Notes under the pieces: generated by a model
Told to the model about the DNA's origin: nothing
Databases searched by the model: none
Seen by the model: only the letters and a program-made list of their open reading frames with translations
In this document: positions 46,730 through 59,300 of the stretch, one piece after another
Layout: each line of letters opens with the position of its first letter
Position numbering within the stretch: the first letter of the stretch is position 1
Position numbers and translations under genes: made by a program
Origin: Lunularia cruciata
Taxonomy: Eukaryota > Streptophyta > Marchantiopsida > Lunulariales > Lunulariaceae
NCBI GenBank assembly: GCA_948567375.1
Contig: OX419762.1
Location: 2,485,001 to 2,549,000 of the forward strand
Length of the DNA stretch: 64,000 nt
Direction: 5' to 3'

Positions 46730-48990
46730 CATGCGTCGAAATACTTTTCTTTATTTAGTTATTTATTTATCAAATGTGTGTAATTATTATTTGATATTGT
46801 TCAACTTCTATTTTTTAAAATTTTCTTTATCATATATGTATTCAGCATCTTTTCAACTTAGGTTAGTTCTGGTTAAAAAGGTTATTAAGGTAGAATTTAG
46901 GGTTCAACATATGGTTTAGAAAATTTTACATTTTTATTCATTTTTTACAAATATGTGGGAGTATCATTTTAGCATTTTATCAACTTAGATCATTCTTTTT
47001 CATCAACTTTATATTTAGAACCAGTTCAACTTAGGTTAAGTTATGGTTTAAAGTTTATTTAAGGTAAAAGTGCTTGGAATTTTATTCAACAAAAGATAAT
47101 TCTGGCTCAAGGTATCTAGCTATCCACTCTTTAGTTTGAGATTGCATATACCGTATTATTCATATATGTGTATTTATTTACATATGAATGCATCTAAACA
47201 CATATATATCTAATGGACCATGCTCAATATTAATATTACGGATGTTTATTGGTTTATTGACTACGTAGTTAGATTATGGTCTCTATCAACCATCCATTGA
47301 GGAAATCACTTGAGTAATATGTGTTAAATGTACATAATATTTTGGTTCATGTATTAAGAAACTTTGTCAAAGTAAATTTATGTAAATTTTACTCGTTTTA
47401 TTTTATCAATTATTATGTTTGTACATTATTTTACTCTCATTTTTTACTTCTCTCAATAAAAAAGTATCACTTCAATTGCTTTGCCAAATTGAATACTTAG
47501 ACTCATTAACAAGTATAATATACTTTTCATCATACTAAATCTATGAATAATATATGTGATAGAACAAAAGAAGAAACACATGTGTTTATATCTTATTTTT
47601 TGTCTGCTATGAACAATGTTTTCTCAAAAGAAATGACTATTAAGTCAAAAGGTTATTATTTACAATATATGGCCTATAAAATACCAGATGGTAAATTCAA
47701 ACTAAAACGGAAGTTTTTGAAAATAAAATTGAAGAAGAAAATTTGAAATAATGAAGAATCCTCACCATATAAATTATACTGTACTGGCCTTTTACTCTCT
47801 CAGGTTTTATTTTGTGAAGGTGCTAGTACTTTCTATAGTATCTTAATGTTAGATGTTCATAGATTTAGTATTGAGCACTTATTACTGGTGTATTTACTAC
47901 TAAAATTGTCATTGTTTCTCTTTCTCTGCTATATGCTTGAAAATGAAGATAATTTTTAGAAAAACTGGACAACATATTGAATATGTCAAAAATGCTTAAA
48001 CACCAAATTGGAAAAAATGGATTCTTGAATCAATTAATAAGATGTTTGTAAATTAATAAGATTATTATAGATTTTCTTCACATAGTGTATTTATTTTCCT
48101 TTTCACTTTATTGTTAAGAGTTTATATGGTTAATATAGCAGTCATGTCTGCATAGTCTTTAAGCTAGTATTTGAATTGGAGAGATAACATACAATTAAAC
48201 TTTGGTTGGATAACTACTTCCTAAGGTAAAGTAGTTTGATTTGATCACATTTGATTGTTTTATATATTCATTATTTGAAGTCTAGATGTACAAGGATATA
48301 AAGGAAAGCGGTCTTTCTCAAAGATAAGATTACGACTAGTTAACACCAAAGCATCGGCTCCATGCCAAGTTATTATAATATTTTAGAAATATACACTTTT
48401 TTGCAAAATTTTGAAGATTGTTTGAGCATGTCTACTAAGGTCCTTGATGATATTGGTACGATGGTGAGAAAAAAGTATATGAGAATATTTACTCATATGA
48501 GAATATTCAAATTTACACATTTAGGAATTCTGAAAGCATATATAATGGGGAAGAAAAAAAGAATAGGATAAAGTTTAGAATCTAATTTAATTTATCTTAT
48601 ATCTTCAACTTTCTAAAACTTATCAAAACAAGTCGAGTCGAATAAAACTAAATATCGAATACTCTATTTAGAAAATATGACTCTTACTACTTTCAGAATT
48701 ACATTTACAGAATATTAAAATTCTCCATTCTCTTAAAATTCATCAAATATATCACCCCAATCTTTCAATGTATAGTGGAGATGATGGGATCTTCTTGTGC
48801 AAAAACCGAAAATGATAAAATTTTTGATTTGCTATTTAATCGTTGAGATGTAGTTTAATTACAAAACCTTCGACGCCCTTGCTCGTGATCAGTTTAGTTG
48901 GCTCAGAAATACCAGTAATTTTTTGCTATTTCCTTATTTTTCTATTATTCTAATTTTTATTCTTATATTTTAGCTAGCTGAGAATAGACA
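46730..48990. other. AT-rich intergenic DNA
   Basis: No gene seen. A direct repeat of about 45 bp (TCAACTTAGGTTA...) occurs near 46853 and 47030. Short frames at 46731-46919, 47543-47746 and 48362-48571 are Lys/Leu-rich chance frames. Confidence 0.5.
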
Positions 48991-48997
48991 TATCTCA

Positions 48998-49006
48998 CCA
49001 CGTGGC
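48998..49006 (+). promoter_or_regulatory. G-box/ABRE-like site
   Basis: CCACGTGGC contains the CACGTG core that bZIP and bHLH factors bind in plants. It lies about 1.1 kb upstream of the PRXL2 reading start, at the edge between AT-rich and gene-like DNA. A link to that gene is only positional. Confidence 0.3.
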
Positions 49007-50146
49007 AAGTTATCAGGTCCCACAAGTCGCTTTAAATAGGAGGCCGATTCAGACATGTACCACGCCTGTATGTCCGATGTCTTCGAGTTCTTCGAACACT
49101 CTCAATTCACTGACACGACCGCAGCCACAATTCGTCGAATGGTTTTGGCGATATTTCATTAGTGTAGGAAATTTTCAAGAGCATAGAAAAGGATCGATGG
49201 GAAGATTTGACGGTGAAACCGAAAGCCAGGAGCAATAGCGATCGCAGGGCTTACAATGTCGCGCGGTGGCTCAGCTCCCAGCTGACGTGGGCAGCTCAAG
49301 TCACTCGACAGCGAATCTGAAGTTTGGGATTCATTTCTTCGTCTATCACGCCACATGGGCAAGTTTGCCCAAACGCACTGCAGTTCAGAAGGCAAAGATG
49401 TCGAGGCGATAAGCCCGTCGAAGTGCATCTGAGTGAATGCCTGTTCGTGTCTCCGTTTCATCTTCAGGTGTGTTCATAAATCTGAAAGCAAATGCAATCT
49501 GTAGTGTTGGAAACTGCGTTGATATTGTGCCTGGGATTGTTTTGAAATTCACTACTTCATTTTGACGAGAGATAACCCCGTTCTTACGGAGTTAGAGTCA
49601 GCGCTTGGTCCGTTCTCAATTGCAATCTGTTTGCCGGAGGTTTCTGTTTCTATTTGGAGTTGCTCGCATGTACTAGTTTGCTGAACGGCTGATTCAAACG
49701 GGTTGAAACTTAAAAGAATTGAGGAACTCAATGAGAACTCAAACAGAAATATGTGTGACTGAACCTTGGTATTATTACATTTGCAGTTGGCTTACACTGT
49801 TTCCTTCAGATCCTAGTTTTTCTGTCTCATAAAATTGCTTCCAAAGATTTTCTTGGTTTCTTTCAAAATCCAGCTCTTAGTTCGTTAATCGATCATTGAT
49901 CAACGAACTCTTTCTGCACAGTTGTAACGCAGGGGTTATAAGATAGATGTATCTCACAAGTAATCATTCATTTCTAAACGAAGTGACAGGCATTACTCAG
50001 TACCAAATCAAACTGTGAATTGAGTCTACAACTTCGTAGTCCAACCGATGGTACACCTGCAATTTGTACATCTGCTCAGAATACCGAAATTGAAGAAAAG
50101 ATTCACATAGAATCAAGCCTCTCCTCTTCATGTGACTGCTTCAACC

Positions 50147-51899
50147 ATGACAGAAGATCATTCAATCAAATCATTGAAGGGCATTTCGTTTCATGATCCT
50201 AGTGGAGCAGCAGTTCCTTCGACCAGTCTTTGGGAGAAGAGCTGTAACTGCATTTGGCAGACATTCTGGGTACTATTTCTAAGCTAGGCTTTCCCATTCA
50301 GACAACAGCAGATGAGCTCATCTGTGTAAATCGTCTTCCACGTCCGTCAAGATTCGAACTTATTGTAAATCTTATCGGTGGTTAGGAGTTTATTTCTTTT
50401 CACCCTGTCTGTCACTTTGTTTAGTTTGTTACACTCTCTGTTTGACTATCCTGGCATTAGGAGATTCGCTGATGTCAACCTTTCAGGTCTCTTCTACCTG
50501 ACCACACCTGAGAGAATGCATCTACTGAAGCTAAGTCCAATACATGCCACTGCAGATAAATGTAAGTTCTTCACATCAAGTGTTACTGAAATTTTACAGA
50601 TATGATTCTTTTAATATCTGCCGGTTCCAAGTTAGCACTTGTAACCTGCAGGTGCATTTTCTGTCGGAAGCGCAGTTCTGTTGGAGGCTCGTCAGGTTTG
50701 CATCCTCCCGATGTTGATTGTAGCTTTTATGACTTCAAAGCTTAATTCAAATTGACTTGAAGAGGAACCTCAGACAAGCCTTGATACTAGCAGATTCTGT
50801 TCTTCGCAGGCAGAGATGGCAAAAGCAGGGGCAGCTCTGGTGCTGATTGGCCCAGGACTACCAGAACAGGTAACTCATTTCCGTTCTGAAAGAAACGGAA
50901 ACTCTTGCTTTGCTACTGGTGTTTCTAACTAGGCTGTAGTAAATGTGCATTCCAATTTATTTATTCCCTCCCTGTTCCTCACCTCTCTGTCTGGTAGAAC
51001 TGGTCTTTAAGAACTGGTAAATGCTGTGTTGGTATGCAGGCACGGAAGTTTCTTGCAGCAAACCAGTCTCTGGAGGTTCCTTACTTTCCCGTACTAATGC
51101 GTTTCAAGGTGAATCTAACGGTTTCGCCGCTATTCGGAGTCACTCTGTATCCATTTAAAGAATGCAAAGACTAACTTTTTCACCCTATGTGAAATGGGAA
51201 TTTCTGGATGATGAATGCAGAATTTAAGCGGACCCAGAACATGTCTCTTATGGAGCTCTAGAATTCGAATCTGGAGCGATGTCTCTATTGAAACCAAACG
51301 TTCGCTTCTGGTCATTTTGTGGCGGACCTAAAGCAATTGTCGCTTCCTTTGCTGTATCACTGAACGCAAATCTTGATCTTTTAATTCGTGTATGCAGACG
51401 ATGAAGAACCTTTTCCAGGCTCAGCTTCAAGGTCATCACCTAGACAGGTCACTATCTTTATACAGTAACACATTTGAAGAGGATGCCTACTGAAATCTCG
51501 ATCTCTTCCCAGCATATCGAGTTTCCTTCCATCTTTCAAGCCATACTGTTGATCGGTAAACGACTTTGAGAATACATCCTGGACTCCGAGCTCTTGAAAA
51601 ATTCAAACTAAAAGCGTTCACCTAATTACAGCTTTCAATTTCCAAAAATCAGGCAGCAGGGTCGAATTTTAGTTACTGGACCTGGGCAAGACAAACTCAT
51701 TTATCTGTTTAAGGTATGTACCCTCACCTTCTTCTAATCCATTGAATTTCAAGCGTTTGATAGTTCCATGTTCCAGATTAGATATAAGCAAAGACGATCT
51801 CAAACAAAGAGATAAATCTCCCCCTTGTTCTTGCGCATGACTCAGAAGCAGGAGACGAACCCAACAAAGATGCTCAAGTTTGCATGCTGCGCCACCTAA
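50147..51899 (+). pseudogene. PRXL2-type (AhpC/TSA_2) thioredoxin-fold redox protein, frame broken
   Basis: Exons resolved by homology and GT-AG sites: 50147-50269, 50652-50695, 50810-50869, 51040-51108, about 51221-51290, 51398-51447, 51513-51555, 51653-51716, 51852-51899. Motifs: ISFHDPSGAAV and AVTAFGRHSG (exon 1), CIFCRKR with the CXXC redox pair (2), AEMAKAGAALVLIGPG (3), ARKFLAANQ (4), ADPEHVSYGALEFESG (5), MKNLFQ (6), QQGRILVTGPGQDKLIY (8), and a Cys-Cys C-terminus FACCAT (9). This is the plant PRXL2/SelU-like family, usually plastid redox proteins. The frame does not close: about 2 nt are missing at 50235-50245 and at 50669-50674, the start of exon 5 has an in-frame TAA, and exon 7 is off by one. 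Start ATG 50147 is tentative; no transit peptide was found. Assembly indels are the alternative to pseudogenization. Confidence 0.7.
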
Positions 51900-54075
51900 A
51901 CCCATGGGGAATCTTGGGTGTGTGGCTGCGACTAAATCCGAGTCCAAGTTACAGTGGAATGCATGCGCGATATCAATCTATGTTATAGTTTTAGCTTCAA
52001 AGACACATATCACCCAGCAATGTCAAAGTAAATAATATTGAAGAAATGAAACATATCCCATAAGGTGGAAAATTGCTTGTGCCAATTGCAAGTTTGAATA
52101 CGTTCCCGCCAGTTTTAAAATCAATCGCTGTGTTTCGGCTGCACCAGCCCAAAAATATCAAGCGGTTTGGCGCGCTACAATTTAATCTCTGTTGGCAGTG
52201 TATTTGGATCATAAGTAGAAACTACTATAGATTGAGTGCGTGAATGTGGAACCCGTCCTTTAGATCATGTTTCTATGCCCACGTAAGGTTAGACAAGACA
52301 TGACATGGTCAAACAGGTATAAGAAGTAAATCCCTCTAAACCAATATTCACACTGCTCAGCAAGCTCTCCAGTTAGTGCCTACCTGCAAAACCCAACCGT
52401 ATGTGCCTTAAACGGCATAACATGTTCACAGGACTGTTTTTCTCAAGCCTCCCATATCGAACAACTTGCTCACTTATTCAAATGCTCCAACAATCAATCC
52501 TGGACAGGCAGGAAAGATGGCCTGACATTCCCCTCGACAACATTTCTTGTCAGATAACAAGTTAAAACAATCATCTTTGTACTCCCATCAGCAGTCCTCC
52601 AGACTGCAGAGGTGGCTTATGGGAGTTATGGGAGTTCATGTGTAGCTTTCAGCACATACATTCAACATCATGAGTAGAGATAAAGATAATTCACGTCAGT
52701 AGGAGTTTCAGAGACATATCTCAAAGTATCCTGGACCCCAGGAAGAAGACCCCGGGACAAAGAGGATCCGATTGGTATGGAGCCAAATCTAATTGCTGCC
52801 AGACCTGTGAACAACTGACTTCGTGAAACAGCTCTTGAGCTAACCCACTATGTTCCTGTAGAACATATAGAAGTTCCAGACAGATATTGGATGTTCTCAA
52901 GCCAGCCCAGAACGCGAAGCGTCAACAGATTTTGCGTTGAAGCACCGATACTGTCATAACACGAAGTGCCCCAGGAAGTAAAAGCAAAAGAACATTAATA
53001 TCTCCAGAGCCACAGCAATTCAAATTGCAGTGGCGAACTTCAGTGAGTAATACAGTTGCAATATACCCAAACCGGTAATACTAGATTTCCAATTACTGCG
53101 TTCCACATGAAAGAGATTCCATCAGTTCATCAATGATCGCGCCAGAATCAGAGCTTGATACCAAAACGCGTAAATAATGTCCCGATAGAGATAGCCACTC
53201 AAGACGTCATTCCTAAAAGTGTAGACTGGACTGCAAAAAGAACAATGTAAAAGTATAAACATGCAATACCCTGGAGCTTCTCAAAATATGTTACATTTAT
53301 TTACACAGTTATCCTGTAGAGAATCTATAAACTATAACTGTGATGTCAGTGTCCGACAGGAACCTGTCACTAACACCAACATTTCAACTACACCTGTTTC
53401 ACAAGTCCTCGAGTTCCGAAGCATCTGCCAAGAGCTTCACAAACGAAGCGCCTCTGATCTTTTGAAAATTGGTTACCGGTGGGTACCCGGAGCAAAATCA
53501 TGTACATAGCTTAAGGACGAAAGCCTCACGAAAGCAAGGAGAGAACTTTCCTGCAACATTTGAGTTTGCCTGCAGCGTCCGCGTTGTGGCAAACAAAGGC
53601 GACTCTCTTCAAAGACGTCGTTCCTTGCATTTGAGGGTAATTAGACACATGTCACCCTCGGCAGACTCACTAGCAAGAACACAAATAAGTTCAACACAAG
53701 GTATTCAATTACTACCAGTCCGCATCAAGAGCATGGATAGTCTGAACACCCTTGCCGTAGTTGTTACCAACAAAGACCACGTAATCTTCTGTGATAAACC
53801 AGACATCTCAGACTGAGAGATGCAAGCTGGTCTTCATTGCCTTCTCCTCCAATTTCCTTCTTTTCTTCCTCGGGACACCCTTTCAAAATGACGTCAAGGC
53901 AAAAGATCACAGTTAAGTGTTCCACCGCTCCTGGTAGCTGCAGCTTTCAGGGTGCACTCACCCTCTGCGCTCCTTTCACTGGTTACTCCAGTGAAATAAC
54001 ACAAGCCCCAGTGATAGCAAGCACTAAAAACGTTTTACTACACGCTACCAACACAGAATTTAGAGAGCCCTGGAA
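51900..54075. other. Intergenic DNA between convergent PRXL2 and ELC
   Basis: Frames at 53261-53816 (plus) and 51669-52212 (minus) have no recognisable domain. The right part, within a few hundred bases of 54076, is likely the ELC 3' UTR. Confidence 0.45.
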
Positions 54076-55347
54076 CTAAGAAACATACGGAGATCTAGCT
54101 GCCATATTTGCCACCTGCGTGTGAGTCTGCAACTGTCGAATTTTAGAAGTCGTAGCTCTGAACATGAATTGTTCTCTGGAGAGCATTCTCACATGTTTCA
54201 AGTACGCGTCCACTGGTACAGCACCCTCCCGGACCATCATATCAAGAGAGTATAATATGTCTTCTATGGCCAGGTCCCCGGAAGTACATTCCAACATTTG
54301 CTTTGACAAAGCATCCGTGTGTTCAAACACATCGTCAATCTCGACATCCATCATTCCCCTGTCGTTGGCTTTTAGCCACGACTCGATGACGTCTGTATTG
54401 GTCAGCAAAAGCTGCAACTGCTGCTCTAGTCCCTCCCTCTCTTGTTGCATCTCCCGGCAACCTTTGTCGACCTGCTCGGCTCTTTGGTTTAGCAAAGCCT
54501 GTGTGTGAAACAACCCGTCCATTTCAGTTGAGCCCTGTCGCAAGAGTGCAGACGTGTCCCGATTCACTCGCTCCGAGAGAGCATTGATGGCATTCCTCTT
54601 GAACACCTCGGCTGGATTCTCAGTTCTCAGGGATTGCGGCACCGGGAGCGTGGAGGTGGGAGAATGTTGGGTGTAGGGTGGATAGGAAGCTCTGGGTGGA
54701 GGCTGAGAAGCAGGACTGAAGCTGCTTCCTGTGGGAACGGCAGTTTGGACGCCTGCTGTTGATGCTGCACTACCGGCATGCATAGGATTCATTCCATGAA
54801 AGGAAGGAGTCGGGGGCAATGGGGGGGGTGGTCTCATTTGGTGATGAGTAATGGCAGGTCGGGAATACAAGGGTGGATCTTGCCCGAAGAGAAGAGATGT
54901 GCTCTGAATTAATTCTACCAGGTTGGAGCGAGGAAACACCCATTCCTGCAAATACGGGATGTTAACCATACCTGAAGCGTCAACATAAGGATGCCGTGGC
55001 TTTATAATCATATCTCGCGTGGGAGTCACATAAACCAGAGGGCAAGTGCGGGGATAGGATTCTAAGAGCCACAAAACTACCGGTATGTTGTACTTGACAT
55101 CCTGAAAGTACATGGGAATCGTCCCGTCTGCTTGCAAAAGATTGACCGTTCGCCCATCGTTATGCGTGAAATTCGCAGTCTTCACTTGCAAACCTGGAAA
55201 ATCTTGTAATAATGTCAAAAGGTGCTGCCGAATGTACCACTTCACAGTCTCATCATACGGGAGCGCATTCGGACCCCTTTGCGACAGAACCGAGTTCAAA
55301 AACTGAACCGAGGCATGAGAGGATTGGGCACCAGTGATTGTAGGCAT
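54076..55347 (-). CDS. ELC: ELC / VPS23 (TSG101-type) ESCRT-I subunit
   Basis: This is an intact single-exon gene of 423 codons. Residues about 25-155 form a UEV domain, an E2-like fold without the catalytic Cys, with FTHNDGRTVNLLQADGTIP, YNIPVVLWLLESYP and PRHPYVDASGMVNIPYL. Residues 165-245 are a Pro-rich linker with RPPPPLPPTPS. Residues 250-325 are a predicted coiled coil rich in Gln and Leu. Residues 355-405 form the steadiness box (DLAIEDILYSLDMMVREGAVP, then KHVRMLSREQFMFRA). In plants ELC binds ubiquitin through UEV and works in ESCRT-I on endosomes, sorting cargo into multivesicular bodies; loss affects cytokinesis. Length is close to the Arabidopsis protein (about 400 residues). The start at 55347 gives a full N-terminus. 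It is convergent with PRXL2 and divergent from SPO11-2. Confidence 0.95.
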   Translation of the reverse strand: MPTITGAQSSHASVQFLNSVLSQRGPNALPYDETVKWYIRQHLLTLLQDFPGLQVKTANFTHNDGRTVNLLQADGTIPMYFQDVKYNIPVVLWLLESYPRTCPLVYVTPTRDMIIKPRHPYVDASGMVNIPYLQEWVFPRSNLVELIQSTSLLFGQDPPLYSRPAITHHQMRPPPPLPPTPSFHGMNPMHAGSAASTAGVQTAVPTGSSFSPASQPPPRASYPPYTQHSPTSTLPVPQSLRTENPAEVFKRNAINALSERVNRDTSALLRQGSTEMDGLFHTQALLNQRAEQVDKGCREMQQEREGLEQQLQLLLTNTDVIESWLKANDRGMMDVEIDDVFEHTDALSKQMLECTSGDLAIEDILYSLDMMVREGAVPVDAYLKHVRMLSREQFMFRATTSKIRQLQTHTQVANMAARSPYVS

Positions 55348-56330
55348 GCTTCTTGGAGTTCTCGTATTCTGCTCTCCTCTTCTACCACCACACTCTTTTC
55401 CTCGGCTTCAGGCAGTATCGCCTCAAGCTACAAGAATCACAACTTTACGGAATACCTCTCAAATCAGAACTGAAACAATCCACCCCCTCGACCATCACCT
55501 GCAGATGGTAGGCACCATACCCCGAGACAGCAAATCCTTTGTCTCTCCCGCACGCGCTCTCCTATACTCCAAAAACTACCCTGGGAACTCACGGAATATG
55601 TCAAAACAAACTAAGTATCCCAATCCGTACCGGCAGAAACACTTCTTCCAACTAACCAACACCGATAATCCTCAGCTACACAAGCTTCTGCATAAACGCC
55701 ACTGCTCTGACCTAATCCTGACTTCCATTCTTCCTTCTCATGTCCTCATCCTCCACCCACGTTGAGTCTGATCTTCTTTTTTCCTTGCGCGCTTCGCGAA
55801 GCTATTCTCCTGTTCACATCCGCAATTGGAACGCCATCGCCGAAACGATCCGCGTCGCGAACCAAGCGAAGAACCCGCAGAATTCCGACCTGTTTCTTTT
55901 GCTTCAAACGCAATTCACTCCTCCTCTCGTGACTTACACTAGAGCTGTCTCCATCCCCGACTGCGCAAATCAGAAATGAAGTATAAACAACAGCGATAAC
56001 ACCAGAGTGGCCCCGATTAGAGTGGACAACTAGACGTCGGGGCTAATGCTGCTGCTGCTGGCATTGCACTACCTCAATCCCGAAGTACAGCTGCTGCGGG
56101 GGGCAATACCCTCTCTTCTTCCTCTAGCACGTCTGTCTGCCTGTCTGTCGGGTCTGATATGTGAGTGAGGGAGAGAGAACAGAGTGCTCCTTCGCCTTTT
56201 CGGCCGCATATGGACGGAATCCATCCCTTAAAGGATGAGAGTAACTTGATTCGTGCGAAACGAGATCTCGTGTTAGGCCCCTGTCCGTTTTCTTTTAGAA
56301 TTTTTCTACGATTCATATTCCCGGCACATT
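55348..56330 (-). promoter_or_regulatory. Likely ELC 5' UTR and promoter region
   Basis: The region upstream of the ELC start is GC-richer than the flanks and contains GCT-repeat (56047-56060) and CTGT-repeat (56129-56150) stretches. No introns are needed. Open frames here on the plus strand (55334-55979) have no recognisable domain and are not called. The exact transcription start cannot be read from the sequence. Confidence 0.4.
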
Positions 56331-56339
56331 TTATAGTTA

Positions 56340-59300
56340 TTTTTAGAAATAAATAATATTTTGTAAAGAGAAATCTCTTGTATATTTCTCCTTAGATTGG
56401 AAATATGAGAGTTATTTCATGAATAGTTCATATAGTATAAATAACTTTTCTCTTCCGATAATTGTGCTTTTATTAGGTGATGTCATGTGGTAGATAGATA
56501 TCCCATAAAAATCAAATAGCCTTCTTACATGATATTTTACCTTAAATTAATATTTATTCAATATTATAAAAAATGCCATCATAATGTATTTTTCATTTTA
56601 GACCAAGTGTAGAGTCATTTTATTATCAAATTAGAGTAACATTCTATTATAAAGAAAGAAAAACCGAAGCTCGTGGCATATTTCTTTTCCTTCAAGTTCA
56701 ACGGCTGAATGATAATAAAGATACGTAATTGTCCAAAAAAAGTATAGTATAGATGTGATCTAAGTAACACCCTTTGGATCCAATATGATGCAACAAATAT
56801 GGAAAATCGTACATAAAGGTTATTTATCTCGTTATATATCAATAAAAAGGATATCTCTAAGTATCGTAGTGAAACTTGGATTATTATAAATTAACTGAAT
56901 GTTCCATTATCCTACACAATATTATACACTTGCAGCATACTAGATTCCACTCAGTAAAAATCTCAAAGATATTAAAAAGACTTACTTAAATTTTTAGTTA
57001 ACTTGGTTTACATCATGCAATATTTCTCATAACACAGACCATTTCATGGCTGATAATAATATCATGTTTGCTAGTTTCCTCTTATCTTTTAGAACAATAA
57101 TTTATGATAGATACTAAATAAAATAATACTATATAATTCGATGACTATTAACCTTCTCGTATAAACATAAAGCTGGAACCAGTATAAGACAATTGTACTC
57201 TCAATCGACCAGAATTCAAATGTATAGGAACTATAATATTGTTTCATAAAATTTCAACTAATATTTGAGTAAATTATTAAAATTATTAAACATAACTTTC
57301 TTGCAGAACCAGAGTCTCCATAATTTTAGACAAATCTCCTTTCATTTAATCTAGATGAGACAGTTTCATCAAGAATGGGAATCCAATGCCATCTATCAAT
57401 AGACCAAGGGGATACTTACGTTAAGTTAATCAAAGACGAGGGGGCCGTAAAGCGAATAGTAAAGTTGCCGCGGTCTTCGTTGCAGATCCGTCCAACAACT
57501 ACCACAAGAGCGGATACAAACGTCACGCCTCCGTCCAACTTGGATTCTGCAGTGGACAGAAATACAACACACGACGGATTGTGAACCAGTGCCGACCCTC
57601 TGTTTCTGAAACGATGAAATTGAAGATGGGCGGTAAAATGGATTTTACTTGCTGGTAAGATGAGTACTCGCTAAAGAAATTCTCTTTCTAAAACGTTGGC
57701 GGGTAAAACGGATGTACCCGCCGGTAATATGAGTAGCGTAGCGTTAATGCAATGAAGGCAATGGAGTGAACGTTCCCATCACCGATACCGACAAATGGGA
57801 CACACAACAAGGTTTAACCCCTTGGGGTGAGTTATCTTAGTACCTCTGCATATTATTTTAAATATTTCGATATATACTTAAAGATATATTTAAGTAAATA
57901 TTTAAGTGTACATCCCCATTCTTGCTGGAATAAAATTTTGAATTTAAATGTCAAATACGTAAATTGATCTAGTTGAGGCCGAAGATGTAGGACGTTAGTT
58001 CTACATAACATTTTTAAAATTATTTTTTTGTGACATTTCATGAAATTTTTTTCTTGGTCCGTTCTTTATCTTTGCCAGAGTTCTCTTTTATCCGCGTAAA
58101 ACATAGATTTTGTTAAGAGCGGTGGTTTGACGTGATGCACCGATACCTCTAATTAAAGGTATTTCAAATTGTTTTATCTGATTGAAGTGATTGCATCCAC
58201 GTAATATTAGGTGACTAAAATTCATTTCAATAGTAGAATTTGGAATATTTTCCTCTTTCAAATAAATTCTCTGGAAAACAATTTATTAAAAATATAAAGC
58301 AAGGATCCTAAAATCTATATTCTTAGTTTAAAGATTTGAATCGATTGTTGGTATTACCAGGTCTAAATAATAAACGACACTAACACTACTGGCCAAAGGC
58401 CAAATTGTTTCAAGCGATACATTATTCGTCAGTGCATGGAATGTGAAATGTCGAAACCTGTGACTTACAATAACAAATAAATCTCTCAAGTTCTTCTCAT
58501 AGAGTCAGATTTTGTTAAAGAATAGAGCAATTGCGCGATATTCAAGAAGATAATTATCACCATCTTTCAGACCAATCTACAAATGGAAGTTTGCAAACTT
58601 AGAAGTCTAGCGCTCCATTTCACTTACTCTGTAATTTCTCTCTGTTTTATGTGCATGTGCTTGAAATAATGTGAAATAATAAAGATTCATACATGTATAA
58701 ATTAAAGTATTCTATTATGAAGCTCTTGATCAAGTTATATGAACAATACACGTTATAGGAACAGTATACTTTATAACATACCTTTATAAAGAAACTACAA
58801 CAAAAGAACATTACATTTTATAATTTATATTTATATTTATTGAACAAAAAGTAACCTCAAACGATTGTTCTATTCATTCTTGATAGTAAAGTAAACCGAA
58901 TGCAATATACATCTCCATTTACCAACAAATATAAGAAACTATGAAGAGAAAAGCCGTTAAATAGAAGCAAAATAGTTTCAAGTGATAGGCTACCGTGAGA
59001 GAAAGACAAAGTTAAACAACATTAGCTAAGGTATCGGAGCCAAATAGTATTCTCGAGGAAAAGAAGAAGAAATTCAATGCACTGCGAAGTACAATAATAT
59101 ATATCGTTTCAAAATTAGATATGTACTTGTATCTATTTATTTATTGACATGATCTTACTTAGATACCGCTAAATAACTCGAATTTTCAGAAAACCCAACG
59201 TTACGTTCTCAAAGTACTTCTTAACAACTATCTTCTATAGAATCTACATCAACGTATATTACAATTTTGACAAGTGGAGTGAGTCTTCTAGTTAATTTTT

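Noticed and set aside
49002-49238. 78-codon frame as a first exon or transit peptide of PRXL2
   Set aside because: It begins with GTG, not ATG, and no splice join to the PRXL2 exons could be supported.
54164-54508. 114-codon plus-strand frame inside ELC
   Set aside because: Antisense shadow of an intact conserved gene.
55334-55979. Plus-strand frames of 143 and 79 codons upstream of ELC
   Set aside because: They lie over the likely ELC 5' UTR and promoter, with no recognisable domain or splice pattern.
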